A stretch of DNA of 10,406 bases from Burkholderiaceae bacterium (lineage in GTDB: Bacteria > Pseudomonadota > Gammaproteobacteria > Burkholderiales > Burkholderiaceae_C): positions 2,123-12,528 of the forward strand of contig JAGOBT010000043.1 in the NCBI GenBank assembly GCA_017999135.1, in the 5' to 3' direction. Of the stretch, positions 1-6,763 are shown piece after piece. Each line of letters starts with the position of its first letter. Position 1 is the first letter of the stretch. The notes under the pieces were generated by a model. That model made no database searches and was not told the DNA's origin. It saw only the letters and a list, made by a program, of their open reading frames with translations. The translations under genes were made by a program, and so were the position numbers.

Positions 1-447
1 AACCTGACGCACTACCCCTGCCACCGGGTGGTGCTGGACCTGCGCACGCTGCAGGACGTGCGCACCGGCATCCCGCGCGAGGCGCGGGTGGTCGAAGGCG
101 ACGGCGCCACCTCCACCTTCACGCTGTCGCTGTTCAACCTGACCCGCGGGTTGCGGGCCCGCACCTGGGGCGACCTGGTCGACGCCACGCGCAGCGCCGG
201 GTCGACCTGGCAGGTCGACCTGGATTTCCGCTTTGCCGCGGCGCTGCGCGAGGAACTGTTCTCGCCGTCCAGGACCACGCCGATGCCGCTGGTCGATGCC
301 TACACCGGCCAGCACAAGCGCAGCTACCGGCCGGTGCTCTACGAGATCCTGCGCGAGCCGGCCGGGCCGCACGACGGCGGGCCTGACCTGCTGCGCCCGC
401 TGCAGGTGACGCTGATCCTCGACCCGGTGGCCGAGACCGCGGTCTAG
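1..447 (+). CDS. C-terminal part of an unrecognised protein
   Basis: An open frame runs from the first base of the window to a TAG stop at 445-447, giving 148 visible residues; the start lies upstream of the window. GTG codons at 28 and 31 are not convincing starts because the frame is already open and protein-like before them (NLTHYPCHRVVLDLRTL). The visible part has no membrane segment or signal peptide and alternates hydrophobic and charged residues like a soluble protein. Near the end it reads VDAYTGQHKRSYRPVLYEIL and then QVTLILDPVAE. I do not recognise the family and assign no function. GC-rich codon use matches the neighbours, which supports a real gene. It converges with the metallopeptidase gene, with 58 nt between the two stops. 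Confidence 0.7.
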   Translation, partial: NLTHYPCHRVVLDLRTLQDVRTGIPREARVVEGDGATSTFTLSLFNLTRGLRARTWGDLVDATRSAGSTWQVDLDFRFAAALREELFSPSRTTPMPLVDAYTGQHKRSYRPVLYEILREPAGPHDGGPDLLRPLQVTLILDPVAETAV

Positions 448-455
448 GCGCTGCC

Positions 456-502
456 CGCCTGGCAGGCGCTGCACCGCTGCACGGCCCCGTCGGGCGCCGT
501 GC
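456..502. terminator. Hairpins between convergent genes, possible bidirectional terminator
   Basis: Two inverted repeats lie between two converging stop codons. The first has a 5-bp stem (456-460 with 464-468, loop GGC). The second is stronger: GCACGGC at 479-485 pairs with GCCGTGC at 496-502, and an inner CCC/GGG pairing lies within the loop. The second sits 3 nt beyond the stop of the minus-strand metallopeptidase. Neither strand has a T tract, so this is at best an atypical terminator or a structure that protects the 3' end. Confidence 0.35.
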
Positions 503-505
503 GTG

Positions 506-1366
506 TCAGGCCCGCTGGCGGCGCTGTGCGGCCACGCCAGCCAGCAGCGGCAGGCCCATCAGCCACAGGGCCAGGGTGGCGGGCTCTGGCACGACGCCGG
601 CCATGGCCAGGGCGGCGGGCGCTGGCACAACGCCGGCCAGGGCCCTCAGATTCACCGTGTAGCCGATGTCCTGGAACGACGCCACGGTGGTGCGGCTGAC
701 GAAGGTGGGGCCGTTCAGCCAGCCGGTCATCAGCTCGTTGCGCATGTTGCGCCCGCTGCCGTCGGTGAAGCCTGTCGGCCCGCTGCCCCCGTCCACCTCA
801 TTCCAGTGGCCGTTGGCCGTGCCCGCACCGCCGCCCAGCTCGACCGGTACCCACTGCGCGCCGGGTTGTGAAAACTCGCGGCGGTATTCGGCCAGGGCTG
901 CCGGCCCGGTGTAGCGGCCCGTGCCGTCCTGGTAGACCCCGTTGTAGTTGGAGGTCCACAACGTGCCGAAGCCCAGCACATGGGCCATCTCATGCTGGAT
1001 CACTGCGGCGAACTGGCCGTTCTGCACCAGGCCGGGCACATCCGCCAGGTCGAAGCTCATCGTGCCGTCGGTGGCAAGGGCGTAGCCTTGGCTCCGGATC
1101 CCGTCTGTCCACCCTGCGAACCCCAGCGTGCCGCCCGGACTGCCATTGAAGGTGGCTGCACGGATGTTCAGGCCCGACAGTGCAATGCCAGGCTGGTAGC
1201 CGGTGATGACCCCTTCCCAGAACGACTCGGCAGCCTCGAAGTACGACCGGTAGCCCGGCGCCACGCTGTCCAGGTTCAGGCGGATGTCGAACGCCGCCTG
1301 CGCGGCAGTGCTGCCCAGGCCGATGGTGACGACGGCAGCCCAGGGCAGAAGCTTCAAGCGCGGCAT
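506..1366 (-). CDS. Secreted leishmanolysin-like zinc metallopeptidase with PEP-CTERM sorting signal
   Basis: The 286-residue product is an exported metallopeptidase that probably cleaves proteins outside the cell or at its surface. A signal peptide covers about residues 1-24 (hydrophobic core, then AQA before AF). The zinc site is HEMAHVLGFG (H125, E126, H129), an HExxHxxGxG motif. H187 in GHWNE is the likely third ligand and NELMTGW (M213) the Met-turn, in the order seen in bacterial leishmanolysin-like peptidases. The C-terminus is a PEP-CTERM signal: VVPEP at 258-262, a hydrophobic stretch and the basic end QRRQRA. Such proteins are processed by an exosortase, so one is expected elsewhere in the genome. 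The ATG at 1366 was chosen because it starts the signal peptide directly; an in-frame TTG at 1381 would add five residues. Neither start has a clear Shine-Dalgarno sequence. The gene is divergent from the hydratase gene. Confidence 0.9.
   Translation of the reverse strand: MPRLKLLPWAAVVTIGLGSTAAQAAFDIRLNLDSVAPGYRSYFEAAESFWEGVITGYQPGIALSGLNIRAATFNGSPGGTLGFAGWTDGIRSQGYALATDGTMSFDLADVPGLVQNGQFAAVIQHEMAHVLGFGTLWTSNYNGVYQDGTGRYTGPAALAEYRREFSQPGAQWVPVELGGGAGTANGHWNEVDGGSGPTGFTDGSGRNMRNELMTGWLNGPTFVSRTTVASFQDIGYTVNLRALAGVVPAPAALAMAGVVPEPATLALWLMGLPLLAGVAAQRRQRA
571..642 (-). repeat. Two tandem 36-bp copies encoding the PEP box
   Basis: Positions 571-606 and 607-642 are direct tandem copies that match at 32 of 36 bases. 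Read on the minus strand they encode AGVVPAPAALAM (residues 244-255) followed by AGVVPEPATLAL (256-267). The period is exactly 12 codons, so the frame is kept. Only the copy next to the hydrophobic stretch keeps the PEP glutamate (GAG); the other copy has alanine (GCG) there. Confidence 0.9.
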
Positions 1367-1396
1367 GTGGGGGGTCAGCAAGATTCGGATGGCCCG

Positions 1397-1425
1397 AGGG
1401 TAGCGTTGCTGCGCTGGCGCAGCAA
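1397..1425 (-). promoter_or_regulatory. Weak candidate sigma-70 promoter for the metallopeptidase gene
   Basis: On the minus strand TTGCTG (1425-1420) and TACCCT (1402-1397) are separated by 17 nt, about 30 nt upstream of the ATG at 1366. Each hexamer matches its consensus at only three of six positions, so the spacing is the main support. The -35 and the spacer lie in the palindrome at 1406-1425. Confidence 0.3.
1406..1425. promoter_or_regulatory. 20-bp palindrome in a divergent intergenic region, operator-like
   Basis: TTGCTGCGC (1406-1414) and GCGCAGCAA (1417-1425) are perfect inverted arms of 9 bp around a 2-nt centre. The element lies between two divergent genes, 40 nt upstream of the metallopeptidase ATG and 110 nt upstream of the hydratase ATG. 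A centre this short suits a dimeric repressor or activator site better than an RNA hairpin, and no T tract follows on either strand. I cannot assign a regulator. Confidence 0.45.
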
Positions 1426-1535
1426 TCCCCGCTTCGGTTGTCAGCCGGGCGAACGGTGCACGCGCGCCAGGCGGCTGTCCGCGGCCACCGGCTTGCCTAT
1501 CATCCTGTCACCGAACAGCCACTCTGGAGACCTGC

Positions 1536-2399
1536 ATGCCCCCACGCCACCTTGTTGCCAGACTCGCCGCCGCCGCAGCCCTGGTGTTGCCACTGGCCGC
1601 CGCCCAGGCCGCCTGCATGACCGACGAGCAGGTGGCGGCCCTGCACGCCGCCTACCAGGCGCGCACGCCAGCCGCCAACCCCGACGGCCTGGCCACCGCC
1701 GATGGCGAGTGCAGCCGCGCCAAGTTTCAGGCCCTGCTGGCCCGGCAGCTGGGCGCGCCGGTGGGCTACAAGGCCGGTCTCACCAACCCGGCGGTGCAGA
1801 AGCGCTTCAATGCCGACGCGCCGGTGTGGGGCACGCTCTACGCGCCGATGCTGCTGCCGGCCGACAGCAAGGTGGACCCCGCCTTCGGCGCCCGCGCGCT
1901 GTACGAGGCCGACCTGCTGGTGCGCGTCAGCAGCGCCGCCATCAACCAGGCCACCACGCCACTGCAGGTGCTGGCCGCCATCGACCAGGTGATCCCGTTC
2001 ATCGAGCTGCCTGACCTGGTGGTGCAGGCGCCGCCCAAGCTCAATGGCGCGGCGATTGCCGCCATCAATGTCGGCGCCCGCCTGGGCGTGGTGGGCGCGC
2101 CCATCCCGGTGGAGGCCACCGCCGCCTTCAGTGACCGCCTGCGCGACATGGAGGTGCTGGTGATGGCCGACGGGGCCGAGGTCGACCGCGGCAAGGGCAG
2201 CGACGTGCTGGACCACCCGCTGAACGCCGTGGTCTGGCTGGCCAAGGACCTGGCCAGACAGGGCCTGGCACTGAAGCCGGGTGACCTGGTCAGCCTGGGG
2301 TCGTTCTCCAAGCTGATGCCGCCCAAGCCCGGCCTGGCGGTGCAGGTGATCTACCAGGGCCTGCCCGGCACGCCGTTGGTGGCGGTGCAGTTCAAGTGA
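1536..2399 (+). CDS. Exported 2-keto-4-pentenoate hydratase-like protein (MhpD/FAH superfamily)
   Basis: The 287-residue product matches the MhpD-type hydratase/decarboxylase fold. In aromatic meta-cleavage pathways this family adds water to 2-hydroxypenta-2,4-dienoate or decarboxylates 4-oxalocrotonate, using a divalent metal. Family landmarks are GYKAGLTNPAVQ (77-88, K79), YEADLL (123-128), IPFIELPD (153-160) and HPLNAVVWLAKDLARQGLAL followed by KPGD and SLGSF (227-257). By analogy with MhpD, E124, D126 and E158 would bind the metal. Unlike the usual cytoplasmic enzymes, it starts with a clear signal peptide (about 1-25, AAAQA before AC). C27 and C59 are the only cysteines and could form a disulfide in the periplasm. 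The ATG has a good ribosome binding site (TGGAGA at 1525-1530, 5-nt spacing). No other ring-cleavage genes are near, so the substrate is unknown. Deformylase follows after 21 nt, probably in the same transcript. Confidence 0.85.
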   Translation: MPPRHLVARLAAAAALVLPLAAAQAACMTDEQVAALHAAYQARTPAANPDGLATADGECSRAKFQALLARQLGAPVGYKAGLTNPAVQKRFNADAPVWGTLYAPMLLPADSKVDPAFGARALYEADLLVRVSSAAINQATTPLQVLAAIDQVIPFIELPDLVVQAPPKLNGAAIAAINVGARLGVVGAPIPVEATAAFSDRLRDMEVLVMADGAEVDRGKGSDVLDHPLNAVVWLAKDLARQGLALKPGDLVSLGSFSKLMPPKPGLAVQVIYQGLPGTPLVAVQFK

Positions 2400-2420
2400 C
2401 GACCGGAAGCGAGCACCACC

Positions 2421-2957
2421 ATGGCCGTGCGTGAGATTCTGAAGATGGGCGATGCCCGCCTGCTGCGGGTGGCGCAGCCGGTGCTGAATTTCGGCGGGCC
2501 CGAACTGGCCGCCCTGGTGGCCGACATGAAGGACACCATGCTGGCCGCCAACGGTGCCGGCCTGGCGGCGCCGCAGATCGGTGTCGACCTGCAACTGGTG
2601 ATCTTCGGCTTCGAGCGCAACCAGCGTTACCCCGATGCCGAGCCGGTGCCTTACACCGTGCTGTGCAACCCGCGCATCGAGCCGCTGGGGCCCGAGGAGG
2701 AAGACGACTGGGAAGGCTGCCTGTCGGTGCCCGGGCTGCGCGGCAAGGTGCCACGCCATGCCCGCATCCGCTACACCGGCGTGGGCCCGGACGGCCGGCT
2801 GATCGACCGCGAGGCCAGCGGCTTCCATGCCCGCGTGGTGCAGCATGAATGCGACCACCTGGTCGGCCGGCTGTACCCCACCCGCATGCGGGACCTGACG
2901 CAGCTGGGCTTCACCAGCGTGCTGTTCCCGGAGCTGGACCCGAACGCCGACGACTGA
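2421..2957 (+). CDS. def: Peptide deformylase
   Basis: This cytoplasmic metalloenzyme removes the formyl group from the N-terminal methionine of new proteins. All three family motifs are present in the 178-residue product: [10 protein letters not shown] (45-54), EGCLSVPG (98-105) and QHECDHL (141-147). C100, H142 and H146 bind the metal (usually Fe2+) and E143 is catalytic. The length is normal for a bacterial deformylase. The gene follows the hydratase gene by 21 nt on the same strand, with a weak ribosome binding site (GGAAG at 2405-2409) somewhat far from the ATG. The usual partner fmt is not next to it, so this may be a second deformylase copy; Burkholderiales often carry more than one. 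The product's own role is clear; its link to the hydratase is probably only co-transcription. Confidence 0.95.
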   Translation: MAVREILKMGDARLLRVAQPVLNFGGPELAALVADMKDTMLAANGAGLAAPQIGVDLQLVIFGFERNQRYPDAEPVPYTVLCNPRIEPLGPEEEDDWEGCLSVPGLRGKVPRHARIRYTGVGPDGRLIDREASGFHARVVQHECDHLVGRLYPTRMRDLTQLGFTSVLFPELDPNADD

Positions 2958-2984
2958 CCGCGGGGTCTTTACAAACCGGCAAGG

Positions 2985-3000
2985 TCCGCCGGTCGGCGGA
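2985..3000. other. Short perfect inverted repeat between def and the DUF6600 gene
   Basis: TCCGCC (2985-2990) and GGCGGA (2995-3000) form a 6-bp stem around a GGTC loop, 28 nt after the def stop. No T tract follows, so a classical terminator is unlikely. TTTACA at 2968-2973 resembles a -35 hexamer, but no good -10 lies at the right distance. It may be an attenuating structure or chance in GC-rich DNA. Confidence 0.25.
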
Positions 3001-3058
3001 GGGTGCCGCCCGGGCGTTGTGAAGCAAGGCCGCCCGCTGCCGGGCGGAGGAGCTGCAG

Positions 3059-4450
3059 ATGCCGACCCGCCGAACCGCCGCGATCCACCCTGGGCCTGTG
3101 GTGCCGCCGGCGTGGCACCAGTTGCTGCGCCGCCTGGTCTGGCCACTGCTGCTGCTGGGCCTGCTGGCGCCGAGCACGCGCGCGGGCAGCCTGCCGGGCG
3201 AACTGCCGGCGCTGGTTGGCCGCATCAACGTGCTGGCCGGTGAACTGCAGCTGCAGGACCGCGACAGCGGCCAGTGGCAGCGGGCCGACGACGGCAGCGT
3301 CAGCAACTGGCCGGTGGCCACCGGCGACCGCCTGCGCCTGCTGGGCCGCGATGCCCGGGCCGACCTGCGCATCGGCAGCACCACGCTGCGCCTGGCTGGC
3401 GATGCCCAGCTGTGGCTGCAGCAGCTCGACGAGCAGGCGGTGCTGCTGCAGCTGCAGGGCGGCACCGTGGCCCTGCGCCTGGCCGCCACCGATGGCGATG
3501 CCTTCGGCCCGGTGGAACTGCGCACCCGCGAGGGCCGCTGGCTGCCGCGCCGCCCGGGCCACTACCGCTTCGACCGCGATCGCGATGCCACCCAGGCCAG
3601 CGTGTGGCGGGGCGAGCTGCAGTTCGAAGGCTTCGACAGCGCGCTGACCATCCCCGAGCGCCGCCGTGCCGACCTGTGGCTGGACGGCCCCGGCGACAGC
3701 CGCCGCAGCACCACCCGCTATGCCTGGGCCACGGTGGAGCGCGATGCCTTCGCCGACTGGGTGGCGCGCGACGAGCACCAGGACGATGCCGCCATCACAG
3801 CCCGCCATGTGCCGCCCGGCATGACCGGCTGGCAGGACCTGGACCGCCACGGCGACTGGGTCAGCGACAGTGACCAGGGCCCGCTGTGGCTGCCGCGGGC
3901 GGTGTCGCCCGGCTGGGCGCCGTACCAGACCGGCCGCTGGACCTGGGTGGCCCCATGGGGATGGACCTGGATCGACGCCGCGCCCTGGGGCTTTGCGCCG
4001 TTCCACTACGGCAACTGGGTGCGCTTCGACGGCCGCTGGGCGTGGTCGCCCGGCCCGCGTGGCCCGCGGGTGCGCTACGCGCCGGCGCTCAGCGCCTGGA
4101 TCGGCGGGCCGGCGGTGGGGGTCACCGTGACCATCGGCGACCGCCGACCGCCGCCGCCGCGGGTGGTGGTGCCGGCGGTGCCGGTGGTGGTGGTGCGGCC
4201 CGGCCACCATGGCCACCGGCCGCCGCCGGTGGTGGTGGCGCCGCGGCCGGGCTGGCAGGTGGCCGATCCGCTGCCGCCCCGCCACCGCGGCGACCGGCGC
4301 GATGGCCGTCCGGACGACCGTCGTGACCAGCGTGGCTGGGACCGCCACGATGACCGGCGCGAAGGCCGCGCCGAACCCCGCGACGATGGCCGCCGCGACG
4401 GCCAGCGCAGCGGACCCGGGCGGATCAGCGACCGCGAGCTGGCGCGCTGA
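3059..4450 (+). CDS. Exported FecR-like / DUF6600 protein with charged C-terminal tail
   Basis: The 463-residue product is predicted to be exported; its role is unknown. An arginine-rich leader precedes a hydrophobic segment (about 26-37) and a likely cleavage site after TRA (about residue 42). Residues about 50-145 resemble a FecR-type beta domain (VGRINVLAGE, then VATGDRLRLLGRDARADLRI). Residues about 255-345 are a tryptophan-rich block with WAPYQTGRWTWVAPWGWTWI (286-305), WGFAPFHYGNWV and RWAWSPGPRG, typical of DUF6600 proteins. A Val/Pro stretch (363-398) and a tail rich in Arg, Asp and Gly (406-457) look disordered. The ATG is supported by a strong ribosome binding site (GGAGGAG at 3046-3052, 6-nt spacing). 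Related genes often sit beside an ECF sigma factor and anti-sigma gene; none is present here. It converges with tesA, with 15 nt between the stops and no visible terminator. Confidence 0.85.
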   Translation: MPTRRTAAIHPGPVVPPAWHQLLRRLVWPLLLLGLLAPSTRAGSLPGELPALVGRINVLAGELQLQDRDSGQWQRADDGSVSNWPVATGDRLRLLGRDARADLRIGSTTLRLAGDAQLWLQQLDEQAVLLQLQGGTVALRLAATDGDAFGPVELRTREGRWLPRRPGHYRFDRDRDATQASVWRGELQFEGFDSALTIPERRRADLWLDGPGDSRRSTTRYAWATVERDAFADWVARDEHQDDAAITARHVPPGMTGWQDLDRHGDWVSDSDQGPLWLPRAVSPGWAPYQTGRWTWVAPWGWTWIDAAPWGFAPFHYGNWVRFDGRWAWSPGPRGPRVRYAPALSAWIGGPAVGVTVTIGDRRPPPPRVVVPAVPVVVVRPGHHGHRPPPVVVAPRPGWQVADPLPPRHRGDRRDGRPDDRRDQRGWDRHDDRREGRAEPRDDGRRDGQRSGPGRISDRELAR

Positions 4451-4465
4451 GCGCAGCGCCGGCCG

Positions 4466-5149
4466 TCACTTCAGCCAGCCCTTCATCACCGCCCACACAT
4501 TGGCCAGCATGCGCGGGTGCGCGGCGGCGGCGGGGTGGATGCGGTCGGGCTGGAACAATTGATCTGCGTTCGGCGCGTCGGCCACACCGGCCAGCAGGAA
4601 GGGCACCAGCGCCGCGCCCTCGGCCTTGGCCACCTCGCCGAACAGCGCCGCGAAATCCTGGCCGTAGCGGGCGCCGTAGTTGGGCGGCAGCTGCATGCCC
4701 ACCACCATCACCTTGGCCCCGGCGGCCTTGGCCGCCCGCACCATCGCCACCAGGTTGTCGCGCGTCATGGTCAACGGCAGGCCGCGCAGGGCGTCGTTGC
4801 CCCCAAGCTCCACCACCACATGCGTCGGCTTGTGGGTGGCCAGCAGCGCTGGCAGGCGCGAGCGGCCGCCCGACGTGGTGTCGCCGCTGATGCTGGCGTT
4901 GACCACCTTGGCGGCGATCCTGTCGCGCGCCAGCTGCTTCTCAAGCAGCGCCACCCAGCCTGCGCCACGCGCCAGGCCGTACTCGGCCGACAGGCTGTCG
5001 CCCACCACCAGCAGCGTGGGTGTGCCTGCCGCTGCGGCTGGCAGCGCCCCTGCCACCACGCTGCCCAGCAGCAGCAGGCTACAGTGCGCCAGCGCCGTCC
5101 TGCGCCATGTCCCGCGCAAACCCAGCCGCTGCCTGCGCCGCACCACCAT
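4466..5149 (-). CDS. tesA: Periplasmic GDSL (SGNH) esterase, TesA type
   Basis: This is a serine hydrolase for thioesters, aryl esters or lysophospholipids, acting in the periplasm. From the ATG at 5149 it has 227 residues, close to the E. coli TesA precursor. All SGNH blocks are visible: GDSLSAEYGL (nucleophile S52), the oxyanion-hole glycine in SGDTTSGG (88-95), GGNDALRG (N118), and DRIHP with D202 and H205 of the triad. A signal peptide with an arginine-rich n-region runs to about ALPAAAA (35-41). In-frame ATGs at 5158 and 5170 would lengthen the arginine-rich leader; none of the three has a convincing ribosome binding site, so the start is uncertain. The gene diverges from the ABC ATPase gene, as tesA and ybbA do in E. 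coli. Confidence 0.92.
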   Translation of the reverse strand: MVVRRRQRLGLRGTWRRTALAHCSLLLLGSVVAGALPAAAAGTPTLLVVGDSLSAEYGLARGAGWVALLEKQLARDRIAAKVVNASISGDTTSGGRSRLPALLATHKPTHVVVELGGNDALRGLPLTMTRDNLVAMVRAAKAAGAKVMVVGMQLPPNYGARYGQDFAALFGEVAKAEGAALVPFLLAGVADAPNADQLFQPDRIHPAAAAHPRMLANVWAVMKGWLK

Positions 5150-5156
5150 CCCATCC

Positions 5157-5837
<681 letters not shown>

Positions 5838-5847
5838 TCCACCCGCC

Positions 5848-6702
5848 ATGCCGGCCCCGCCCAGTGCCTTGCTGCGACGCCGGCCCTGGCTGCTGGCCAC
5901 CTTGGCCGCGGCCCTGGCCGGGCCCCTGGACGCAGCAGCCGCCGACGGCCTGCCGCAGGCGCGCGCCACGCCCGGCGGCGTGCTGTTGCTGCCGCTGGGT
6001 GCCGCCGCCGAACGGCCGCTGGCCTGGCAGGGCGACGTGCCGGTGCTGGTGCTGGGCAGCCCGGCGGGCTGGACGGCGGTGCTGGGCATGCCGCTGGATG
6101 CCATGCCGGGCGCGGGCCAGCTGCGCCTGCAGGGCGCCGGCCTGCCCGCCACGCTGCCGTACCAGGTGCTGCCGCACCGCTATGCCGAGCAGCGGCTGAC
6201 CGTGGCGCCGCGCCATGTGGACCTGTCGGCCGACGCGCTGGCGCGCCACCAGCGCGAGCGTGCGCACCAGGCCACGGTGATCGCCCGCTTCAGCCAGCCG
6301 CTTCCGGCGCAACTGGCCATGCGGCCGCCGGTGGCCGGGCCGCGGTCGGGCTCGTTCGGACTGCGCCGGGTGTTCAACGGCCAGCCGCGCAGCCCGCACA
6401 GCGGCATGGACATCGCCGCGCCCACCGGTACGCCGGTGCTGGCGCCGTTGGACGGGCAGGTGGCCGACGTCGGCGACTACTTCTTCAACGGCCAGACGGT
6501 GTGGCTGGACCATGGCGGCGGCCTGCTGTCGATGCTGTGCCACCTGAGCCGGATCGACGTGCAGCCCGGCGACACCGTGCGCACCGGCGACCCGCTGGGC
6601 GCCGTGGGCGACACCGGCCGCGTGACCGGCCCGCACCTGCACTGGTCGGTCAGCCTGAACCGGGCGATGGTCGACCCGGCGCTGTTTCTGGCGGCACGCT
6701 GA
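5848..6702 (+). CDS. Exported M23 (LytM-type) metallopeptidase
   Basis: The 284-residue product is probably a periplasmic peptidoglycan endopeptidase that cuts peptide cross-links. A signal peptide covers about residues 1-32 (RRRPWLLATLAAALAG, ending AAA). An N-terminal beta-rich region (about 40-120) is followed by a linker and the M23 domain (about 165-280). Zinc ligands are H184 and D188 in HSGMDIAAPTGTPVLAP and H265 in GPHLHW; H232 in CHLS and H263 fit the catalytic histidines. All required residues are present, so it should be active, unlike the degenerate LytM domains of EnvC and NlpD. It starts 10 nt after the ABC ATPase stop without a clear ribosome binding site, which suggests translational coupling. 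Whether the ATPase controls this hydrolase, as FtsEX controls EnvC, cannot be told from sequence. Confidence 0.9.
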   Translation: MPAPPSALLRRRPWLLATLAAALAGPLDAAAADGLPQARATPGGVLLLPLGAAAERPLAWQGDVPVLVLGSPAGWTAVLGMPLDAMPGAGQLRLQGAGLPATLPYQVLPHRYAEQRLTVAPRHVDLSADALARHQRERAHQATVIARFSQPLPAQLAMRPPVAGPRSGSFGLRRVFNGQPRSPHSGMDIAAPTGTPVLAPLDGQVADVGDYFFNGQTVWLDHGGGLLSMLCHLSRIDVQPGDTVRTGDPLGAVGDTGRVTGPHLHWSVSLNRAMVDPALFLAAR

Positions 6703-6717
6703 TCGAAGCGGCCATGC

Positions 6718-6741
6718 AAAAGGGGCGCCGCAGCGCCCCTT
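6718..6741 (-). terminator. Rho-independent terminator of the ppiC operon
   Basis: AGGGGCGC (6721-6728) pairs perfectly with GCGCCCCT (6733-6740) around a CGCA loop. On the minus strand the 8-bp GC stem is followed by TTTT, 22 nt after the ppiC stop, as expected for an intrinsic terminator. It lies between two convergent genes and may also stop plus-strand transcripts from the M23 gene, but that side has only two T's. Confidence 0.8.
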
Positions 6742-6763
6742 CAGAAGTCCAGATCGCCTCAGC

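Noticed and set aside
1500..3146. 548-codon open frame on the minus strand, rich in His, Gln, Gly and Arg
   Set aside because: It lies opposite the hydratase and def genes, both clearly recognisable. It shows the composition of an antisense shadow in GC-rich DNA and no family motifs.
4141..4260. GGT/GTG-rich stretch with possible G-quadruplex or triplet repeat character
   Set aside because: The runs are mostly two G's and follow from Val and Pro codons in the DUF6600 protein. There is no regular repeat unit.
2969..4348. 459-codon open frame on the minus strand
   Set aside because: It is opposite the DUF6600 gene, which has a strong ribosome binding site and family motifs. The antisense product is low-complexity His/Arg/Ala sequence.
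4680..5156. N-terminal extension of the ABC ATPase frame up to 4680
   Set aside because: The added part is antisense to the esterase. The ATPase domain is complete from 5157 and has normal length.
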